From positions 1-64,000 of the forward strand of contig CAUDNR010003635.1 of assembly GCA_958430865.1 (NCBI GenBank): 64,000 bases of DNA. Direction: 5' to 3'. Below are positions 11,516 through 23,625 of the stretch, piece by piece; position 1 is the stretch's first letter, and each line of letters opens with the position of its first letter. The stretch is from Entrophospora sp. SA101. Its lineage: Eukaryota; Glomeromycota; Glomeromycetes; Entrophosporales; Entrophosporaceae. The position numbers and the translations under genes were made by a program. The notes beneath the pieces were generated by a model that ran no database searches, was not told the DNA's origin, and saw only the letters and a list, made by a program, of their open reading frames with translations.

Positions 11516-13023
11516 TAATATTTATACAAAATGCTCAATTATAATTGTTTGCCAAAATTGATTTTGGAAAATAATTATGCTATTTGATTTATTTAATTTC
11601 GGATATAATTTCAGCAAATATTAATATTAAAATTAATTACGGCTACTATGGAAACCCATTTCGGCATTTCAGAGCAACAAACATTCAGAGAGTGTGTGGT
11701 GTTGCCATGTGGATTTGAAACTCACATATGTGAAAATTAAATAATTTTATATCACAACGAACAGAGTAGGGAGACAAGGTTTGCTTGATTGACTAATAAA
11801 ATGCAATAAAAACAAAAAATACTGGATTGAATCAAATTAATTATTTTATTTTTTCTTTTCTGCCGTCTACAATTCTGTGAGAGGGAGAAATATTGATGAA
11901 TATTTAATTTCCAAAATTGAAATTTTAAGAATTAACCCCACAAAAGGCTTAGATATTCAATTTCTTATTTTGTCAAATCATTCATTTTAAAAACGTACTC
12001 ATTTTTCACAACGCAGATTTCCATATTCTCAAACACGCTTTTTCTTCCCGTTGTCACACGAAACCGAAAGTAAGTTTTTTTCAAACCAGCCACGCCTATC
12101 TTTAATTTTAGTTAAATTAAATTTATAAAAAGTAATTTTTATAATGAATATAATAAAAAATCATCCTTTTACATTTATACTAATTACTGTAATCAAATTT
12201 ATTATTGACAAAGACAAAAGAGATTGGCATGATATTAATATATCTTTCACCCTAATTTAAAAATAGGTAGCATTTATTTAAAATGATATCATTCACTCAA
12301 TTTGACTGAAAATAATAAGTTAATAAAATATCACTTCCTGCATTCTTTATACTGCACATAAATTCTATTTTAAAAAAAAATAACGTGAAAATTAAAAGTT
12401 TTTTTCCTTTAAAAAACATACAGTTTTCAACCAATAGAAAGCCAAACCAGTTTCGATTAAGAAACTAACTTTTACATATTAATAACAATAAGAATTATAA
12501 TTGGTCAAACAGGAGCCGAGTGACAAAGAATTTCTTTTAGATAGCGTGTAACATACATAATTTAAGTGTGATGTCTCAAAATGATCTACAAGTCTGGACG
12601 ATTTTCCAGTTTAAAATTATTAATAATAATATGTAATATTGTATAAACACACGTAAATATTAATAATATTAATAAAATATGTGTGATCAAATAAATAAAT
12701 AAATAAATACATAACTCGTAAAAACTTGATTTTTTTCTTATATTTCATAAAAACAATCATATTCATTCACATATTCGTTCATTACTAAATCATCGTCACA
12801 TAAAGAAAGTAGTATAAAGTAAAAAAAAGTAAAGCAAATATTTTTTGTTTTTTGTTTTTTCGTGTTTACTGTTACATGTTACATCCGCGTGATTTGTAAG
12901 GTGGCACATTAAAATCTAATACCTAATTTGGTAACCAATTTACAAAAATAAATTGTATATAAATATATAGTGTACTTTTTTTTTCCAACATTTTAATTAC
13001 TGATAAAATTTCAAAATTTTAAA
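11516..13023. promoter_or_regulatory. Intergenic region upstream of the Trs65-like gene (recurs at 32131-33638)
   Basis: AT-rich non-coding DNA with a TAAA microsatellite near 12690-12710. The final part must hold the promoter and 5' leader of the gene starting at 13024; a TATATAAATATATAG stretch lies at 12956-12970, about 55 bases before the ATG. No gene is seen on either strand. Confidence 0.45.
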
Positions 13024-16000
13024 ATGTTGAACGAATTTAATGAATTAAATTTAGATATTTTAGTGCCAAATGGCGTTTTTCAATGTAAAGAAGATGAAAT
13101 TGACAAATTATTTAACGCTGAACAAAGAACTCAAGCTTATTATGGTCAATATTAAAAAAAATTTCTTTTTCAAAGATAAAAAAAAGCGATAGAAAATAAT
13201 ATCGAATTTTTTATTTTTAGATGAATTTCTTCATTTATACCTCCTTCTAACTTTGCCACCAAACTCAAACGTAAATTCTAAAAGTTCTGCTTTGGAATTA
13301 TTTCAACAATTCGATATTTCGGTCGAAGCATCAATTGTCGATGAAAGTTTGATGGTGATGCCTAAAAATACTCTTCCACCCGTATATCGTTTACCACCAG
13401 TAACTACTAATGATACCATCAATAATAATAATAATAATACAATAATAACAGGAACTTCAAATAATACTAGTAGTAATACTAGTAGTACTAGTTCATCTGT
13501 TACAACTAATTCTACAACTAACAATAATAGTAGTAGTGATTCACGTTCAACCGTTACATCACCCACAGTACCTACACCACCGTTGATGGATACGAAAACT
13601 ATTAAAGCTCCTGAAGGAACTTTGATATTTTATTATAATTACAATCCAAAAAACAAAGATAAACAAATGGTGGTTGTTCAAAGAAACGAATGTTGGAGCT
13701 GTGTTGTACCATTAAGCGTGCCTGTGGGTAAGATCATATTTATATATGTGATATATGTGATCACGATTTTTGATTATGATTTGAAAGTATTTATTCATTA
13801 TATTTATTTAAGCATCATTCTCAAAATACGCATGCGCACCTTACTCATTAATTATAACTTGATCTTTTTTAGTTTATGTAAAGACTCACGTACAATCACC
13901 AGCATTATCACTTGGTGTTTTCGTTAGACAAAAACCAAAACCAGTAGATTCATTAAACAACAAATCTGATTCAGATTATTATATATCATCGGAAAATTAT
14001 GGTTTAATGAATTTATTAGGAGGTTTAAAAGATGGTCAGTCAATAAATTTGTTATTGTTATTGTTGTTATTCTTATGATAAACAATATAATAACTTATCT
14101 CTTATTCATATTTTATTAGATCCAACATTCGAATCGCCAAGTTTCAATGTATCACCAAAAAATTTAATTTTAAATCATAATGATATAAAAAGAAGCAGTT
14201 CATCTTCATCAACATTTTCAAATCAATCAACTAAACGTTCAGTTCGTAAAATATTATCAGTTAAAGCTGCCTTAAATGTTAAAATGAGAACAACAAGTAT
14301 TTCGCCCTTAGACAATATGTTGATGATGTCTGTAGAATTGGAAAATAATTCAGAAACAAAGAATTCATTTTCAATAGAATCCATTAATGTACATATTGTA
14401 AATGGATTTATAAAAAGATACGAATGGAATCCTGACGACGACAGTAAAGTAAATTATCATCATTATTATATATTATATATATATAGTGATAGTTAATTTA
14501 TATATTAAACTATTTTTCTTTTATTATTATTATTTATAACAATAAAGGAAAATTTTCCTTTAACTCTTCAACCAGTTGATCAAACAACTTTTCTGTACAG
14601 TATCACAATACTTGAAAATCCGATATTTCCAAAATTTAATCCACAATATTTCCCATCACCACAACCAAACTCTAATAATCAATTGGTACGAAAATTTTCA
14701 ATAACACCGCCAACCAATCCATATTTAAACAATAATCCAAATTCATCATATCCTGTGACCGAGGAAAAACAACGACATTTATCAATAACTGTTAAAGGGT
14801 GTCCGATAATCGATGGTAAAAAAAATCGGTTAATTGAATCAAGATGGAACTGTATGCTGGATTTAACCAACTTGTTAAAAAAAGATGATTCTTTGCCTCC
14901 TCCTCAACAATTACCAAACAATTTTATTAAAAATTATAACAATAATTATAATCATAATAACAACAATAATAACAAATCTCGTAATATGTCAATGCAATTA
15001 AATTCAAGATATTCTATGATTAGCAATAATTATAATTATAATCAGAATAGTAATTTTTCAACCCCTGGAACAACTAGATCTTCTAGAAGCAATACAATAT
15101 TTTTGCCAACTGGCGTGTCTACTCCAACTGCTTCAAAATCTTCTTATAATATAACGAATAATAAAAAAAATGGTATAATATCTAAATTAAAAAATATACC
15201 TGAAAATCCTGGAATCCGTCACAACAATCACAACAATATTGATAGCAGGAGCATTAATAATAACAGCCACAATAATAATCATAAAGAAGCTAATGATGGT
15301 GTAGTTGTATCATTCTTGGGTAAGAATGATTAAATAATAATTTATGTTATTAATACTAATAAAATTAAGAAATTTTATTAATCCGATTTTACTTTATTTC
15401 TCCAATATTCAAAAAAACCAAATATACAAAATATAGTGAGTCCAAAAGTTATTGTAGGAAAAGTATTTACTTTAAATGTCTTCATATTAAACAAATCAAA
15501 ACATCCAAGAAAATTCACTATAATTATACCTAATAAAAGAAGACCTAATGATAGGTAAATGATTATAATAATTATAAAATAATACATTTAATAAAAAAAT
15601 TATTATTAATTTTTGTTGGCAATTTTTAATTAACAGAGCAATCCAAAATTTAACAAATTCAGCACTAAATTCAAAAATATCGTCTTTGCCTTTAAATAAT
15701 ACTAATGTTAATGACATTCAATCGACTAATCCGATTGAACCTTATATGGATGAAACAGGTAAAAAAAAAAATGATATTATTATTTATAAATCTATTCATA
15801 TAATTGTGTGTATTTATTTTTTTTATTCCTTTTAAGATTTTATTAAAAAAAGTTTAGAACACGAAACTTCTGATGCTGACGTTATATGTTTGGAAAATAA
15901 TGTTAGAATTGGGTGAGTGAAATTTTCAAATTTTCTTTGTAAATTTTTTTCTCCCAAAAATTTTTTTCATAATAAATATTTATGATTATATAGACCATTG

Positions 16001-16207
16001 AATCCTTCAACGTGTGAATCAGTCACATTACATTTTATCGCAGTAAAAGAATCTTTACATTCAATAGAATTGATACAATTGGTCGATGATGATACTGGAT
16101 TCATTACTAATTTACGCAATGTGCTTGATGTATACGTTAGTCGAGGTTATTACGACAATAAGAATTATGTATCAAAAGTTGCTACTCATATAGAAGTTAC
16201 AGGTTAA
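13024..16207 (+). CDS. TRS65: Trs65-like TRAPPII complex subunit, block A copy
   Basis: Nine exons (13024-13144, 13221-13727, 13873-14034, 14120-14448, 14548-15319, 15437-15554, 15637-15758, 15837-15912, 15994-16207) splice with consistent phase to an 806-residue protein. Support for the family is the N-terminal RTQAYYDEFLHLYLLLTLP, the mid-region LQPVDQTTFLYSITILE, then VIVGKVFTLNVFILNKS and the C-terminal VRIGPLNPSTCESVTLHF followed by an LVDDDTGF segment. This is the layout I know from fungal Trs65 proteins (TRAPPII, a Golgi tethering complex and Ypt31/32 exchange factor). Asn/Ser/Thr-rich linkers near residues 90-135 and 350-480 are low-complexity insertions. Exon 6 is only 118 bases and carries the beta-sandwich-like VFILNKS motif; without it the frame fails, which supports the model. 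The family name is from memory of the pattern, so moderately sure; the gene structure is strong. Confidence 0.75.
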
Positions 16208-16750
16208 AAAAATATATTTTATATTTTACTATCATGTATAGTAAATATGTATGTATGTATGTATATTTTTTTAGATTTTTTTTTTTTTAATAGAGTTAAT
16301 TTTTAATGTTTTAAGTTTATTTTTTGTGTTTTAGTAATGTAAAAAATATTTTGGAGGGGAAGGGAATTTATATAAAATTAAAATTAAATCTTTTTATTAT
16401 TAATTATTATTTTTATTATAATTATTATTATTAATTATTTACTACTACTATTATTATTATTAATTATTATTATTAATTATTATTGTTATGATTGTTATTA
16501 TTGTTATATTATTGATTAATAAACGATTATACGTCAAAGAAACAATATTTTTTGTTTCTGAAATTTTGATTAACATTTTATGCTTTTGGTGGATGCAAAG
16601 AATCTTTTCTGGTGTTTAGTTGTGAGTGAACTTGGGGACCAGATACACACACTCTAGTCGTAATTCTAAATAAAATAATATAAATAATATAAAAATGTAA
16701 AAATAAAATTTTGCAAGTATAAAAATTATTATTGTATAAAATTAATTATG
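16208..16750. other. 3' flank with ATT and GTAT microsatellites (recurs at 36823-37365)
   Basis: Between the convergent ends of the Trs65-like gene and the minus-strand kinase relic. Holds a GTAT tract near 16243-16264 and ATT/AAT-rich runs at 16390-16510. No gene is seen. Confidence 0.5.
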
Positions 16751-16751
16751 T

Positions 16752-17660
16752 TGCAATGCTCTCGTCCCTTTTATCTGTATCTACTTGACACAATTTAAAA
16801 ACGAAATCCATGACGACTTCAATTTCATTGATATACTTCTTTCTAATCAATTTAAACATAATGAAACCTAGGGCACCTTTCCGTTATATCAACATAAAGC
16901 TGATTAAATTCGCTTGTTTTTCTTCCTCTTCTTTAACCCTTACACGATTATTCAATTCCATGGATATTTTGTGACAGTGCATAATAATTTGCTATTCCAA
17001 ATGACCAAATGTCGTATATCTGCCGTCGACACCAAGATTCTATCTTTGAGTACTTTGACAAGTTCAGGCGCAACATAAGAAGGTGACTCAACTAAAGCTG
17101 TGTTGATTTGTTTCATATAATCACCCGTGTTATCGGATTTTTCTATTGCCGAAATCGATTAACTAATTATAACACTACTAGAATTAGAATCCGTGAACGT
17201 GATGTTATTATTATCAGGTTTATAATGTATTGTATATTTTATTGTATTTTTAAAAAGTTACATAGATATATATATCTAACTGAATATATAAAAAAATTTA
17301 AAACCATAATAAATTGTATCTTGCTTTTATAGCCGAACAAATTTGGAAAGCCAGTGTTGGAAATTTATGAAACCATCTAATGATCTCATATAGGTTTCAA
17401 GGTTTCCACAAAGATAAGGTAAGACGATTATCGTCAACGCAATCATCAACCACCTTTACAATATTCTCGTGGCCCAATAATTTCAAAATATTAATTTCAT
17501 CTTTGTCGTTAACGCTGATAATTTTAGCAACACAAATAGTGTCATCATGATTAATATTTAATCTAATTTTTTCAACAATGCATGATGAACCAGTTCTATC
17601 ATTGCCATCTTCGTCATTTACAACATGATATCTTTCTTTTATTTGAGCAGGTAAACAATT
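16752..17660 (-). pseudogene. Second-type Ser/Thr kinase pseudogene, block A
   Basis: Read on the minus strand from 17660 down, the kinase layout is clear but broken. The N-lobe (17400-17660) reads GSSCIVEKIRLNINHDD, then VAKIISVNDKDEINILKLLG and HENIVKVVDDC. A damaged catalytic and DFG region lies near 17150-17235 (PDNNNITFTDSNSSSVII then stop). The activation segment LVESPSYVAPELVK is at about 17050-17100. After a frameshift, IYDIWSFGIANYYAL lies at about 16985-17030. The C-lobe ends near 16752 with another internal stop. It differs from the TKL-like family nearby: there is no CxxC region and it has PDN and SYVAPE. It is dead through stops and frameshifts unless introns have been misjudged in the middle. 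Confidence 0.75.
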
Positions 17661-17744
17661 CTAATTTGATTTTCAAAGTCAATTTTTGGAGCCCTCAATA
17701 AATAATTTGAAAGGGCAGGGTTTGGGTGATCGGTGATCTGAAAC

Positions 17745-18229
17745 CTAATCGGACCGAACCACCCCGAAATAATCTAGTAAATTGTAATACGTTGATGATA
17801 TTGCAATTACGCTTGAACTTAAAATATTTGATAATAGATTCTTGTCAGGGCACTGACACATATTAGCTAATATCGTTTTAGTAGAAGTGCTTACTCCCCC
17901 ACCCCCAGGTAAGACATTTTGATCACGTGTATGACAATAATTTGCCTTTTTAGGTAACAACAAAGCACAAGCAAAAAAAAATGAATTAATTTTATTAATA
18001 AATCAAACATTTTAAAAGCAACATTGGAGTAAAAAAACTTTCCTTTATAATATATTATGATCTCTTGGAATTCCTGGGTATGATTTGCATCGGCTATTTC
18101 TTGACAAAACAACCTATTTGGTTCTGAGTGTAATAACTTACTTATTTGAAAATTGCAAACAATGTATCCTGCTAAAGGAAAATCCAAAGAACAAAACTCA
18201 AGGATTCTTGATGATTTCTCTCTTCTCAA
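17745..18229 (-). other. Possible N-terminal exons of a minus-strand gene, block A
   Basis: Two overlapping minus frames (18229-17891 starting MRREKSSRILEFCSL, and 17963-17745 containing KANYCHTRDQNVLPGGGG) look partly coding and lie directly upstream of the dead kinase in the same orientation. They could be its former N-terminal region or an unrelated fragment. No domain is recognised and splice joining is uncertain. The same frames occur at 38360-38844. Confidence 0.3.
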
Positions 18230-18574
18230 TCACAACAAAAGTGTCCTCTTTTTGACAAAATATATTTAAGAAATGTATATCAGATAAAGAATGATCGATT
18301 ATAGCATTTATGTATATATGAGATGTGAGAATTTTATAATATTAATTGCCATATCATCCTGTAGACAAAAAGTGTAATACAATTTTTTGTGTAAATGTCA
18401 ATTGGTTTACATGTCGATCATTTCCAAATTAATACACTTACATTCAAGCGGACGATTTCCGAAAGGTTACACCTATATCCCTGTGAACATAGGGATACAG
18501 CTTTTACCTTCATAATCACATATGAGGGATATCCTTATATACTGATCACTGGTAATTAATTAATATATAATAAA

Positions 18575-18929
18575 TAAAGGAGTCAGAGACATTTATGTCT
18601 TCAAATATTATAAAAATATACACAAGCTGGAGACAATAATGTCTTCAAATACAATTAGGATATATGTAAGCTGAAGACATTAATGTCTTTGAGTACAATT
18701 AGGATATATGTAAGCTGAAGATATTAATGTCTTTGAACACAATAATGATACACATGAAGTTGGAGACATTGATGTCTTCAAATACAAATAATGATGTGTG
18801 TGTGTGGAGACATTGATGACTTTGAGTACAATTAGGATATTTGTAGGCTGAAGACATTAATGTTTTCAAACACAATAATGATACACATGAACTGGAGACA
18901 TTTATATCTTCAAATACAATTAGGATATA
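18575..18929. repeat. 44-bp minisatellite, left part (block A)
   Basis: Tandem repeats built on GAGACATTGATGTCTTCAAA followed by an ACAATAATGATACACATGAGC-like segment. The core AAGACATTAATGTCTT is a perfect palindrome in several units, so each unit can form a small hairpin. Unit length varies here (37-45 bases). The array is split by the Tc1 insertion at 18930. The left part also exists in block B (39190-39544). Confidence 0.85.
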
Positions 18930-20578
18930 CACTCCCTGGACAAAAGTATTTGATCACGTGTTTACACTAATTAGTAAAAAACCTACATAAAAACATCACA
19001 CGAAATTTATAACATTATGCACCTAGGTTTTAATAAATATATATTCGAAATTTCACGTCGCTAGCTTTCATGTATCAAATTTAATTAAAAATTTTCAAAA
19101 AAGTTTTTTTTCATGATCGCCCAAAATTGAAATTATTTATTAAATAAAAATTCAATATCTTGTTGGCCAGCCATTGTTAGAAATACATGCTTCTATTCTT
19201 CTTGGCATGCTTTCAATAAGTTTGTTTAATTTTTCGAATGGAATTTGGGTCCATTATTCTTTCAATACAACTTCCAATTCTGACACATTTTTACAATGAC
19301 TGCTTCTCTTTTTCAACTGTCTTTCCAACTCATCCCAAAGATGTTCAATAGGGTTGAGATCGGGGGATTGTGAAGGCCAATTTGATAATATTTCTATATT
19401 GTTTTCTACAATCCAATTTTGAACAGCTTTTGCGGTGTGAACTGGGGTGTTGTCATCTTGGAAATAATAATTTCTATTATTAAATTCATTTTCAACTAAG
19501 GGTAACAAATTTTCTCTTAATATTTCAATATAGTCCCAACGATTAATCTTTCCATCCACCTTAACCAAAGGACCCAATCCTTTTCCAGAAAAACACCCCC
19601 AAACCATTACCCCACCACCACCGTGTTTTACTGACGGGACATGTTCTTAATATCATAACGTCTCCCGTTTTCTCTCCAGACAAGACTTGGACCATCATTT
19701 CTGAAAACATTAAATCGTGACTCATCACTCCAAATCACAGTATTCCATTTTCTGACACTCCATATTCTTTTTTCCAAACACCACCTTAATCTCTTTTCTC
19801 TTTGTTTTTCAGTCAACAGAGGTTTCACCGCAGCAACTCGTGAATAAATTCCAAGCCCATGGAGATTTCTACAAATTGTTTTTGTAGAAATCTCAACACC
19901 ACTAACTTCGATGAATTTCTCCCGTATCTGGTCAGCAGAAGCACGATTATTATTTTTTACTACTTTTTTTAATTTTTTCTGATCATCTTTGTCTAAAATT
20001 TTGGGTCTTCCACTTCGTGGTGCACTTTTTAGCTCACCAGAATAATGAGTGATTGTATACTGGACAGTGCTATATGGAATTTTCATAATCTTAGAAATTT
20101 TTCTTATAGAAGCTCCACTTAAATTAAAACCCAAAATTTTACTTCTTTCAACTACTGTTAATTCCGAATTTTTTACTTTTGTCATCTTAAAAAATTTTAA
20201 AGATTATCAATTTTTCGTTGATCGCGAATTCAGATGTTATTACTATTTTTTTAACCACTAATTTTCTAGACATGATAGAAACACGAAATTTCATATATTT
20301 ATTCTTCAAAACAATATCCCTCATTTATGTAAAATTTACAAATTTTTATTATGTAGATTTTTAAAAAACATGAAAATATAGCAAAATGTTTAAATTTTTT
20401 ATTTGGATTTTAGTTTTTTATTATTAATCTTGATACTTGGAAGCTAGCAACGTGAAATTTCGAATATATATTTATCAAAATCTAGATGCATAATGTTATA
20501 AATTTCGTGTGATGTTATTATGTAGGTTTTTTATTAATTAGTGTAAACACGTGATCAAATACTTTTGTCCAGGTAGTG
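18930..20578 (-). mobile_element. Tc1/mariner element 1 (in the minisatellite, block A)
   Basis: Flanked by TA on both sides (18928-18929 and 20579-20580). Terminal inverted repeats of about 149 bases (18930-19078 and 20430-20578) begin CACTCCCTGGACAAAAG and CACTACCTGGACAAAAG. It carries one minus-strand transposase gene. The total of 1649 bases is a normal size for a Tc1 element with long inverted repeats. Confidence 0.93.
19152..20185 (-). pseudogene. Tc1 transposase of element 1, inactive
   Basis: Starts at the ATG at 20183-20185. The N-terminal part is a helix-turn-helix (SIRKISKIMKIPYSTVQYTI), then the GRPK hinge and a second DNA-binding helix region. The DDE domain shows the first Asp in VIWSDESRF, the second in YYFQDDN and the Glu in SPDLNPIEHLWDELE, the Tc1 DD34E pattern. 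A one-base loss near 19640 shifts the frame (the copy at 40040 has the extra base), and an in-frame TAA at 19254-19256 cuts the last 34 codons, which end at 19152. It encodes no full transposase, though its ends could be mobilised in trans. Confidence 0.9.
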
Positions 20579-20580
20579 TA

Positions 20581-20927
20581 TGTAAGCTGAAGACATTAAT
20601 GTCTTCAAATAAAAACAATGATACACATGAGTTGGAGACATTGATGTCTTCAAACACAAATGATGATACACATGAGTTGGAGACATTTATGTCTTTGAAC
20701 ACAATAATAATAATGATACACATGAGCCGAAGACATTGGTGTCTTCAAACACAATAATGATACACATGATCCAGAGACATTGATGTCTTCAAACACAATA
20801 ATGATACACATGAGCCAGAGACATTGATGTCTTCAAACACAATAAGAATGCACATGAGCTGGAGACATTGATGTCTTTGAACACAATAATGATATACATG
20901 AGCTGGAGACATTGATGTCTTCAAACC
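20581..20927. repeat. 44-bp minisatellite, right part
   Basis: Continuation of the array on the other side of the Tc1 element. GAGACATTGATGTCTTC starts at 20774, 20818, 20862 and 20906, a period of exactly 44. Block B lacks this part: its Tc1 copy is followed by unrelated DNA at 40981. Confidence 0.88.
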
Positions 20928-20930
20928 AGT

Positions 20931-21948
20931 GTAGGAAATTGAGTGTGTGGGATTGTATATTAAAAATGCGCATATTTGTTGATCACAACCAAAAAAAATT
21001 TTTATTGATATCAAGTAAATAAATAAAATAAAAATTATTATCTTCTTTCTTTTTTATTTGTCTAATGTTCATATGCTTTTCAAAATTACAATCTTGAATA
21101 TCTGGGCCATTTAATAAAATCATTAAATGATTATTCAATGTATCTACTGTGAGATCAAAATTCTGCATCTCACACAAACCTCTTGGATTTAGTTAAACTA
21201 ATATTTATTTCATTTTATGGTAGTATCTAGGGGTATGGGGGGACAACTCAATGTAACACATATAGATTTGTCAATTTCAAAACTGTCACCCTATATGAAA
21301 TTCATAGTGTTTATTAGTAAATAAAAATAAAACGTGAAACACATACATATTGTACACCAAGAATTCACAAATTAACCCTAGTTAAAATTTTCATACTTGT
21401 AAGAAAAAACCTTCAGCTTTCTTTTGATATAAATTTTTTCAAAGTATCTTTCCTAAAGCTTCAAAAAAATACCATCGGTTGTAAAAAAAAATTTTTCTTT
21501 GTATTTTCAACATTACACTTATTATTTACAAGCTTTTATATATGTATATACAACTTTAAACAGTATAAACTTGTTTTAATCTCGGGAATTTGGTTTTCTT
21601 TATTAATATTAATAAAAAATAATGAATAAAAAATAAAAATATTTATTTTTGAAGTGCATTCTGCTTCATATTGATCGATTATTAATAAAGGAAGCTATTT
21701 ATTATGACTTTGTGTATACATACATTTTATAAAGGATTCATATCCAACTACGTTGGATGTTTGACCATCCTAAACCAATGTTGCAATTTAAAAATAATGC
21801 TACGCATATGTTTTTTCAATAACAAATTATCATACACAAATTTTTCACCAACATTCACATCATTTTGAACAGTATCAGAAGATTTTTTGTTATAAGGTTT
21901 ATTTAAAATACATAATAATATATACATCTTATATGTAAATTTAATTTT
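20931..21948. other. AT-rich intergenic DNA between the minisatellite and Tc1 element 2
   Basis: No coding frame of substance on either strand; several poly-A/T runs. Nothing recognisable. Confidence 0.5.
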
Positions 21949-21958
21949 NNNNNNNNNN
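21949..21958. other. Assembly gap (10 N)
   Basis: Ten Ns exactly at the outer edge of the left inverted repeat of Tc1 element 2. The outermost bases of that repeat, present on the right side, are missing here. A fixed 10-N size suggests a scaffold join of unknown length. Confidence 0.95.
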
Positions 21959-23625
21959 AAAAAATAAAAATGAATTTTTCGGAATTTTCAAAAAAATCTT
22001 TAACTCGAAAATTGACCACAATGTCAAGTTCTAACGACCTTTGCGGTATAAGTGAAAAATGCGTCTTATGTTTGAATCTAGTTATATCCAAAGTTCTAGA
22101 TCATTTGGTAAATTAATTAACGAGAAAAAAAATAAAACGTAGAAAATTTTACGAAACAATTCAACCTCAAACTGCTCACCAATTTGAAACATAAAAGACA
22201 TAAAAAAATATATGAAACTGTTCTAAATTAATTGTATTTTATTAAAAAAAAATCAATATCTTGTCGGGTTTCCTTTATTTTTTAAAACAGCATCCACCCT
22301 TTGTGGCATACTATCTATTAATCTATTAATTCTTTCTGGGATAGTGTTAAACCATTCCTCTTTTAATAAATTGAATAGTTCTGTCTTATTTTTTGGTTTT
22401 GGGTTTCTCATTCTAAGTCTTCTTTTTAAATCCTGCCATAAATTTTCAATAGGATTGAGGTCTGGACTTTGAGCAGGCCAAGGAAGAACCATAATATGAT
22501 TTTCCTCTTTCCATCGATTTGCTACAGCTGCTTTATGACATGGTGCATTATCTTCTTGAAAAGTAAACACACGACTACAACCATGACTATCATCATCACC
22601 ACTATCACCATCGCCACCACCATCACCACCACGATTCTCCTCTCTTAATTCATTAATATAAGGTAGTAAATTTTCTGCAAGAAGTTTATTATAACCAATT
22701 GCATTTAATTTACCTTCAACTAATACTAATGGACCCATTTTTTCTCTTGTAAAACATCCCCAAACCATAATTCCATCAGATTTTTTTACTGTTGGACTTA
22801 AATTTTCTTTATTATATTTTTCTCCTGGCTTCCTCCAGACCCAATCATTTGAATCGTTTTGAAACAACTCAAATCTACTTTCATCACTAAATATTATTTT
22901 ATCCCATTCATTACGACTCCAATTTTTTCTTGCATGGCACCAGTATAACCTTTTTTCCTATTTACATCAGAAACAAGAGGTTTTTTGACAGCTTTTCTTC
23001 CATAAACATTTTTAGAATGTAATGTTCGTCTGATAGTTTTCTCACTTGTTACAATGTTTAATTCTTCAAGACTCTTGACTAATTTAAGAGCAGTTGTTTT
23101 AGTATCCTTTTTTACTGCTTTCATAAGTTGTCTTTCATCACGCTCTGATAACTTTTTAGGTCTGCCAGGTCTAAGAACTGCAGTTGTTTTATTTTTTGAA
23201 AAATAATCATTGGCAACCTTTTCAACTGCACTTTTGGATCTATTTAATATACAAGCTATTTCTCTATAAGAAAAATTGGCTTTTTTTAAACCAACGATTT
23301 CTCCACGTTCAAATTCGGATAATTGAGTAGCTTTGGGCATTTTAAGTTTTCTTTAAAAAAAATGAAATGGTTAAAGTTTACTTTAAATGAATTATCTAAT
23401 TTGGGATTTTTTTAAAAGATCTTCAAAATTAACTCGTTTGAGAATTTTGTATGACATCTTGGCAATTAATTTACCAAATGATCTAGAACTTTGGATATAA
23501 CTAGATTCAAACATAAGACGCATTTTTCACTTATACCGCAAAGGTCGTTAGAACTCGACATTGTGGTCAATTTTCGAGTTAAAGATTTTTTTGAAAATTC
23601 CGAAAAATTCATTTTTATTTTTTAA
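21959..23625 (-). mobile_element. Tc1/mariner element 2
   Basis: Inverted repeats of about 160 bases: 21959-22119 and 23464-23625 (inner end AATTAATTTACCAAATGATC, outer part ATTCATTTTTATTTTTTAAGG). The repeats differ by few bases. The left tip is lost in the N gap, so the TA target site cannot be checked there. It carries one transposase gene unrelated in detail to element 1. Confidence 0.88.
22253..23340 (-). pseudogene. Tc1 transposase of element 2, one frameshift
   Basis: Starts at 23340 (MPKATQLSEFERGEIVGLKK, an HTH region with SYREIACILNRSKSAVEKV), then GRPKKLSERDERQL. It loses frame near 22945-22955 in a homopolymer run, consistent with one missing base, just before the first catalytic Asp (SDES motif). 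It reopens at 22867 with the second Asp in FTFQEDNAPCH and the Glu in SPDLNPIENLWQDLK, ending NPTRY at 22253. A Gly/Asp/Ser-rich stretch (GGDGGGDGDSGDDDSHG, about 22560-22640) sits between the first two catalytic residues. Otherwise the gene is complete and looks recently active. Confidence 0.9.

Larger units (their letters stand above)
3485..19060. repeat. Block A of a 15.6 kb segmental duplication
   Basis: Every position from 3485 to 19060 recurs at a constant offset of 20615 in block B (24100-39675), so there is no net insertion or deletion. All translated frames compared are identical except one base (3708 G versus 24323 A). The left limit is sharp: bases before 3485 and 24100 are unrelated. 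The right limit lies inside the left inverted repeat of a Tc1 element. Bases 4835-8572 also recur in block C (offset 55428). The block carries kinase relics, MITE-like elements, a secreted protein gene, a hAT relic and the Trs65-like gene. Confidence 0.93.

Noticed and set aside
15378..15587. Hydrophobic minus-strand frame of 69 codons (also 35993-36202)
   Set aside because: Its complement contains exon 6 of the Trs65-like gene, which is required for the family motif and the splice phases.
18490..18560. TATCCCT...AGGGATA inverted repeat, looking like a homing-endonuclease site
   Set aside because: Only a short hairpin; it does not match a known recognition site and has no nearby endonuclease gene.
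18699..18932. Repeat-encoded minus frame in the minisatellite (also 39314-39547, 20538-21014)
   Set aside because: The apparent protein repeats (EDINVS) only mirror the 44-bp DNA unit; unit length is not a multiple of three, so frames drift.
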